Assembly (NCBI RefSeq): GCF_016862455.1
Contig: NZ_BOMZ01000057.1
Coordinates: forward strand, 1 to 49,646
Direction of reading: 5' to 3'
DNA length: 49,646 nucleotides
DNA from: Actinoplanes utahensis
GTDB taxonomy: Bacteria; Actinomycetota; Actinomycetes; Mycobacteriales; Micromonosporaceae
Shown here: positions 45,582 through 49,646 of the stretch, in pieces
How the letters are laid out: the number at the start of each line of letters is the position of its first letter
How positions within the stretch are numbered: position 1 is the stretch's first letter
The notes under the pieces: generated by a model
Told to the model about the DNA's origin: nothing
The model's database searches: none
Seen by the model: the letters and a program-made list of their open reading frames with translations, nothing else
Position numbers and translations under genes: made by a program

Positions 45582-46442
45582 GTGGACCATCGAGACGCCA
45601 GCGTGCCGACGATCTCTCGAACCGGTCCGTTCCGCGCCTCCGTCACTACTTTCGGTGCGCTGATCGGCTCGGGTTTCCGGCGGTACGCGACGTACCGGCA
45701 AGCCACCATAGCCGGAACGTTCACCAACATCGTGTTCGGCTTCCTGCGCTGCTACGTCTTGCTGGCGGTGGCGGCGGAGGCGGTGGGCAACCGCCCGGCC
45801 GGATATGACGTGGAGCAACTGGCGACGTACGTGTGGGTGGGACAGGGCCTACTCAGTGTCATCGGTATCTGGGGTTGGACGGAACTGGCCGACCGGATCC
45901 GTACCGGTGACATCGCGGCCGACCTGTTACGTCCGGTCGGCCCGGTGGCCGCCTACCTCGCCGCCGACCTGGGCCGGGCCCTGTACGGGATGCTCACCCG
46001 GTTCGGTCCGCCGCTGCTGGCCGGGGCCCTGTTCTTCCCGCTGCACACACCGGCCCGCTGGCAGACGGTCCCGCTCTTCGCGCTCTCCGTGCTCCTCGCC
46101 GTGATCATCTGTTTCGGTTGCCGCTATGCCGTGAACGCGACTGCCTACTGGCTGCAGGACGCGCGCGGCCCGATCACCCTGTGGACGCTGGGGTCCGGCG
46201 TGCTGGGCGGCCTGTACTTCCCGTTGCGCCTGCTGCCGGAGGAGGTCGCGGTGGTGTTGTGGGTGGCGACGCCGCTGCCGAGTCTGCTGCAGACCCCCCT
46301 CGATGTGATCGCCGAGCGGGACGGCCCGGCGTTGCAGACCGGTCTGGTGGGCCTGCAGGCCGGGTGGGCGGTGGTGATCCTGGCGGTGGCCGTCCTGGTG
46401 CAGCGGCGGGCGGAGAGGCGCCTGGTGGTGCAGGGTGGGTGA
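45582..46442 (+). CDS. ABC-2 family exporter permease, subunit 1
   Basis: 286 residues, GTG 45582 with AAGGAG 9 nt upstream. After ~25 residues the protein has about six membrane helices (TIAGTFTNIVFGFLRCYVLL, QGLLSVIGIWGWTELADRI, LLAVIICFGCRYAVNAT and others). The phrase DRIRTGDIAADLLRPVGP is typical of the DUF990-like ABC-2 permeases found in pairs. It overlaps the next permease by 8 nt. The cargo is unknown; related three-gene sets are linked to drug or lipid export, but nothing here fixes the substrate. Confidence 0.9.
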   Translation: MDHRDASVPTISRTGPFRASVTTFGALIGSGFRRYATYRQATIAGTFTNIVFGFLRCYVLLAVAAEAVGNRPAGYDVEQLATYVWVGQGLLSVIGIWGWTELADRIRTGDIAADLLRPVGPVAAYLAADLGRALYGMLTRFGPPLLAGALFFPLHTPARWQTVPLFALSVLLAVIICFGCRYAVNATAYWLQDARGPITLWTLGSGVLGGLYFPLRLLPEEVAVVLWVATPLPSLLQTPLDVIAERDGPALQTGLVGLQAGWAVVILAVAVLVQRRAERRLVVQGG

Positions 46443-47235
46443 GCTGCGGGCGTACGCGGCCCTGGCGTCCGCGCAGATCCGGTCCGCCGCCACCTACCGT
46501 TCGTCGTTCCTGGTGGAGCTGTTCGGCAACATGGGCGCCACGGTGTTCGACGTGCTGACCGTGCTGGTGCTGTTCCGGGCGACGCCGGCGGTGGGCGGGT
46601 TCTCGTTGTGGGAGGCGATCCTGATCGTGGGCCTGAGTTCGGCCGGGTTCGCGCTCGCCGATTTCGCGGTCGGCAACGTGGATCGCCTGAAGACGTTCGT
46701 GCGGGCCGGGACGATGGATTCGGTGCTGGTCCGGCCGTTGCGGGCGCTGCCGCAGCTGCTGCTGATGGATCTGCCGGTCCGTAAGGTGCTGCGGGTGGCG
46801 CTCGGGTTCACCGTGCTCGGTGTGGCGCTCGCCGCGAACGACATCGACTGGACGCCGCCGCGGGTGCTGCTGGTGGTGCTGGCCCCGGTCACGGCGGCGG
46901 TCTTCTTCGGGTCGATCTTCGTGATCAGCGCGAGCCTGGCGTTCTGGTGGGTGGACTCCGGGGAGATCGGGTCGGCGTTCACCTATGGCGGGCGCGATTT
47001 CACGTCGTACCCCATCACGGTCTACGGCCCGTGGTTCCGCAACCTGTTCGCGTACACCCTGGGTTTCGCCTTCGTCGCCTATCAGCCGGCGCTTGCCCTG
47101 CTGGGCCGCCCCGACCCGCTCGGTCTGCCGGCCTGGGCCGGTTTCCTGTCCCCGCTGGTCGCGCTCGGCGCGGTGGTCGTCGCCGCCGCCGTCTGGCGAG
47201 CCGGCATCCGCCACTACCGGAGCACCGGGTCATGA
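46435..47235 (+). CDS. ABC-2 family exporter permease, subunit 2 (DUF990-like)
   Basis: 266 residues, GTG 46435. It is a paralogue in layout of the upstream permease: SAATYRSSFLVELFGNMGATVFDVLTVLVLF at the start, RLKTFVRAGTMDSVLVRPLRALPQLL in the cytosolic loop, and FWWVDSGEIGSAFTYGGRDFTSYPI before the last helices, a run characteristic of DUF990-like permeases. The two subunits should form the heterodimeric channel. It overlaps the ATPase gene through ATGA, so all three subunits are coupled in translation. Confidence 0.92.
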   Translation: MGELRAYAALASAQIRSAATYRSSFLVELFGNMGATVFDVLTVLVLFRATPAVGGFSLWEAILIVGLSSAGFALADFAVGNVDRLKTFVRAGTMDSVLVRPLRALPQLLLMDLPVRKVLRVALGFTVLGVALAANDIDWTPPRVLLVVLAPVTAAVFFGSIFVISASLAFWWVDSGEIGSAFTYGGRDFTSYPITVYGPWFRNLFAYTLGFAFVAYQPALALLGRPDPLGLPAWAGFLSPLVALGAVVVAAAVWRAGIRHYRSTGS

Positions 47236-48182
47236 TCAGAATGCGAGAGCTTCACAAGAGCTTCACGGTACGGGTGAAAGCCGGCCGGTTCCGCCGGGAG
47301 AAACGCACGGTCGCGGCCGTGGACGGGGTGAGCCTGACCATCGGCCGCGGCGAGATGGTCGGTTACATCGGCCCGAACGGCGCCGGCAAGTCGACCACCC
47401 TGAAGATGCTCACCGGCGTCCTGACCCCGTCGTCCGGCGAGGTGTCGGTGTGCGGGCTGACCCCGGTTCCGCAGCGCACGCGGCTGGCGCTGCGGATCGG
47501 CGTGGTCTTCGGCCAGCGTTCCCAGTTGTGGTGGGATCTACCGTTGCGGGAGTCGTTCGCGCTGCTCCGGCACATCTATCGGGTGCCGGCCGGGGATCAC
47601 GCCGCCCGGCTGCGGCGCTGCCGGGAGCTGCTGGATCTGGACGAGTTCCTGGACACTCCGGTCCGGCAGTTGTCGCTGGGCCAGCGGATGCGCGGCGAGT
47701 TGACCGCGGCCCTGCTGCACGGCCCGGAGGTGCTGTTCCTGGACGAGCCGACGATCGGCCTGGACGTGGTCAGCAAGCAGGCGGTCCGCTCGTTCCTGGC
47801 CGAACTGGGCGCGACCGGCGACGTGACCCTGGTCCTGACCACCCATGATCTCGCCGACATCGAACGGCTCTGCGAACGTCTCGTGGTGATCGACCACGGC
47901 CGGGTGGTGCACGACGGCAGCATCGAGGCGCTGCACACCCGGTACGGCTCCCGCCGCAGCCTGGTCGCCGACCTGGAGAAGCCGCTGCCGGACGGGTTCG
48001 AGCTGCCCGGCGCGTCGCTGACCGCAGTGACCGCGAACGGTCACCGGGTGACGTTCACCCTGGACTCGGCGACGGCCGGCGCTGCGGTCGCCGGCCTGGT
48101 CGCCGCCGTCCCGGTCCGCGACCTCTCCCTGGTCGAACCCGACATCGAGGACGTCGTCGCCCGCCTGTACGCCGAACGCTGA
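47232..48182 (+). CDS. ABC exporter ATP-binding protein
   Basis: 316 residues. Walker A GPNGAGKST (~47-55), Q-loop region VVFGQRSQLWWDLP, signature LSLGQRMRGEL, Walker B VLFLDEPTIGLD and switch His in LTTHD are all complete. The VVFGQRSQLWWDLP segment is typical for the ATPases that pair with DUF990-type permeases. The last ~80 residues form a C-terminal regulatory-type extension. ATG 47232 overlaps the stop of the permease. The product should energise the two upstream permeases. Confidence 0.95.
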   Translation: MIRMRELHKSFTVRVKAGRFRREKRTVAAVDGVSLTIGRGEMVGYIGPNGAGKSTTLKMLTGVLTPSSGEVSVCGLTPVPQRTRLALRIGVVFGQRSQLWWDLPLRESFALLRHIYRVPAGDHAARLRRCRELLDLDEFLDTPVRQLSLGQRMRGELTAALLHGPEVLFLDEPTIGLDVVSKQAVRSFLAELGATGDVTLVLTTHDLADIERLCERLVVIDHGRVVHDGSIEALHTRYGSRRSLVADLEKPLPDGFELPGASLTAVTANGHRVTFTLDSATAGAAVAGLVAAVPVRDLSLVEPDIEDVVARLYAER

Positions 48183-48238
48183 CCCCGTCCCGCGTGTGGA
48201 TCTGCGGCGCGCACGCCGCCCGTACTCCGCGCAGGTCG

Positions 48239-48796
48239 TCAGGGGTGTTCGGTGACCAGGATCGCCCAGGTGCCGGGCGCGAGGGCCTCGTAGCTGTGCG
48301 GCACGTCGCCGGGGAACGTCACGTAGTCGCCCGGCTCCAGTTCGACCAGTTCGTCGACCGGGCCGACCCGGATCCGCCCTCCGCACACCACGATGTGCTC
48401 GACGCTGCGCGGGATGTGCGGTTCCGCGTCCCGCCGTGAGCCGGGCTCCAGCTCCAGGAGGTAGAGGTCGCGCCGGGAGTGCGGCGCCCCGGCGGCCAGG
48501 AGGGTGCCGTAGAACTCGGCGTTGTCGGCCCGCACCCGGGGCGCGCTGCCGGCCCGGATCACCCGCACCGGGGTGGGCGGCGGCTCGATCAGCCGGCTGA
48601 ACGGGACGCCCAGCGCCACGCCGAGCGCCCACAGCGTCTCGATGCTGGGGTTCCCGGTGCCGGCCTCGAGTTGGGACAGCGTCGACTTGGCCAGCCCGGC
48701 GCGCCGGGCCAGCTCGGTCTGCGAGATGCCGGCCCGGTCGCGTTCCCGGCGCAGGGCCGCGGCGATGACGGCCAGCGGAGGTGCCGGCTGCTGCAT
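48239..48796 (-). CDS. XRE-family transcriptional regulator with cupin domain
   Basis: 185 residues. A helix-turn-helix of the XRE/Cro type spans ~10-64 (ISQTELARRAGLAKSTLSQLEAGTGNPSIETLWALG), followed by a small cupin sensor domain (~110-180, PHIPRSVEHIVVCGGRIRVGPVDELVELEPGDYVTFPGDVPHSYEA). ATG 48796 has TGGAGCGAAC upstream. Such regulators usually control the divergent gene and sense a small ligand in the cupin; the neighbour is an azlC-like amino-acid exporter, so branched-chain amino acids or analogues are candidates by inference. Two matching 16-bp sites lie in the shared intergenic region. Confidence 0.95.
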   Translation of the reverse strand: MQQPAPPLAVIAAALRRERDRAGISQTELARRAGLAKSTLSQLEAGTGNPSIETLWALGVALGVPFSRLIEPPPTPVRVIRAGSAPRVRADNAEFYGTLLAAGAPHSRRDLYLLELEPGSRRDAEPHIPRSVEHIVVCGGRIRVGPVDELVELEPGDYVTFPGDVPHSYEALAPGTWAILVTEHP

Positions 48797-48817
48797 GTTC
48801 GCTCCATCGGTCTAATC

Positions 48818-48861
48818 GTTCGGTTTGACGAACGCTGCGACCAGCGTTCAGTATGTCGAAC
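48818..48861. promoter_or_regulatory. pair of 16-bp palindromic operator candidates
   Basis: GTTCGGTTTGACGAAC (48818-48833) and GTTCAGTATGTCGAAC (48846-48861) agree at 13 of 16 positions, both with GTTC/GAAC ends, with starts 28 bp apart. The second ends one base before the azlC ATG. A partial third copy (GTTATATCGAAC, 48871-48882) lies inside azlC. Likely binding sites of the adjacent XRE-cupin regulator. Confidence 0.68.
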
Positions 48862-48862
48862 T

Positions 48863-49646
48863 ATGGGGACGTTATATCGAACACGCGCCCAGGCGCGCGA
48901 CATCGGCGCCCTGGCCGCGGCCTCCCTCGCGGTCGGCGCGTCCTTCGGCGCCATCACCATCGCGTACGAACTGCCCGCCTGGGTTCCGGTCGTCATGTCG
49001 ACGCTGATCTTCGCCGGTGGCGCCCAGTTCCTGGCCGTCGGCCTGCTCGCCGCCGGCAACCCGGTCGCCGCCGTGCTCGCCGGCCTGCTGCTCAACGCCC
49101 GGCACCTGCCCTTCGGCCTCGCCGTCGCGGACACCCTCGGCACCCGCTGGCGGGACCGTCTCGTCGGCAGCCACCTCATGACCGACGAAACCGTCGCCTT
49201 CGCCCTCGCCGAATCGTCCCCGCAGGCCCGCCGCCGCGTCTACTGGCTGGTCGGCGGCTCCCTCTTCGTCGCCTGGAACACCGGCGTGGTCCTCGGCGTC
49301 CTGCTCGGCGGCGCCACCGGCGACCCGGACGCCCTCGGCCTCGACGCCGCCTTCCCGGCCGGCCTGATCGCCCTGATCCTGCCGTCCCTCCGCGACCGCG
49401 ACACCCGCCTGGTCGCCCTGACCGGCGCCGCCGTCGCCGTCCTGGTCACCCCGATCCTCCCCGCCGGCCTGCCCGTCATGTGCGCGCTGCTCGGCCTCTT
49501 CGTCCTGCTCCGCCCCGGCCGCCCCCACCCGCCCGAGACCGATCCCACCCCGCCCGCCGACGCCCCGCCCGAGGCCGACGCCTTCATGCACGCCGACATC
49601 CGGTCCGAAGCCGAGGCCGATGCCGCCCCGCCCGCCGGTGTTCGCT
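48863..49646 (+). CDS. azlC: AzlC-family branched-chain amino acid exporter subunit (partial, cut by right edge)
   Basis: At least 261 residues, with no stop before the right edge. ATG 48863. LAVGASFGAITIAYELPAWVPVVMSTLIFAGGAQFLAVGLL and LLLNARHLPFGLAVAD are hallmark AzlC segments, followed by helices to ~225. AzlC works with the small AzlD subunit to export branched-chain amino acids; no azlD is visible before the edge. From ~230 the protein has an unusual Pro/Asp/Glu/Ala-rich tail (PPETDPTPPADAPPEADAF). No Shine-Dalgarno precedes the ATG; a weak -10-like TATGTC lies just upstream. Confidence 0.9.
   Translation, partial: MGTLYRTRAQARDIGALAAASLAVGASFGAITIAYELPAWVPVVMSTLIFAGGAQFLAVGLLAAGNPVAAVLAGLLLNARHLPFGLAVADTLGTRWRDRLVGSHLMTDETVAFALAESSPQARRRVYWLVGGSLFVAWNTGVVLGVLLGGATGDPDALGLDAAFPAGLIALILPSLRDRDTRLVALTGAAVAVLVTPILPAGLPVMCALLGLFVLLRPGRPHPPETDPTPPADAPPEADAFMHADIRSEAEADAAPPAGVR

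Overview
The window looks like chromosome from a high-GC actinobacterium, most likely Micromonosporaceae (Actinoplanes-like). GC is about 70% or more throughout, GTG starts are common, and the core gene order (DUF4191 - small membrane protein - lipA - lipB - TIGR01777 epimerase - sucB - lpd - pepA - gcvT - cobS - cobU/T) resembles the arrangement I recall from Streptomyces and relatives. No rRNA, tRNA, CRISPR array, transposase or integrase was recognised.

Region 1 (1-15914) is a type VII secretion (ESX/T7SS) locus in several divergent units. Two probable secreted substrates lie on the minus strand at the left edge: a PPG-repeat protein cut by the window end, and a protein with an ESX-like hairpin plus a repeat tail. 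A WXG100 pair and a mycosin-like protein follow on plus. Next come eccD-eccB (minus), eccC with three FtsK/SpoIIIE domains (plus), eccE with a coupled partner (minus), and an EccA-like AAA+ ATPase whose N-terminus is a right-handed beta-helix rather than the usual TPR. The mycosin homologue has lost Asp, His, Ser and the oxyanion Asn, so it should be catalytically dead.

Region 2 (16229-33025) is lipoate and lipoyl-enzyme housekeeping: DUF4191, a 74-residue membrane protein, lipA, lipB coupled to a 54-residue DUF5808-like ORF, two tandem large membrane proteins, an SDR epimerase, sucB, lpd, pepA and gcvT. Between lipA and lipB sit a fragment of aspartyl-tRNA synthetase and a frameshifted beta-propeller gene, which look like decayed or inserted material.

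Region 3 (33118-37916) has cobS overlapping a cobU-cobT fusion (cobalamin nucleotide-loop assembly), a small conserved ORF, a site-2-protease-family membrane protease and an aldo/keto reductase. Region 4 (37926-49646) has a 2506-residue low-complexity protein ending in TPR and WG repeats, a three-gene ABC-2 type exporter reading away from it, an XRE-cupin regulator, and a divergent azlC-like permease cut by the right edge. Two near-identical 16-bp sites lie between the last two genes.

Across the window, eight genes have a TANNNT hexamer 6-8 nt before the start codon, and most of these also lack a clear ribosome-binding site. This suggests leaderless transcription is common here. Every functional call rests on reading the translated sequence; no database search was run.
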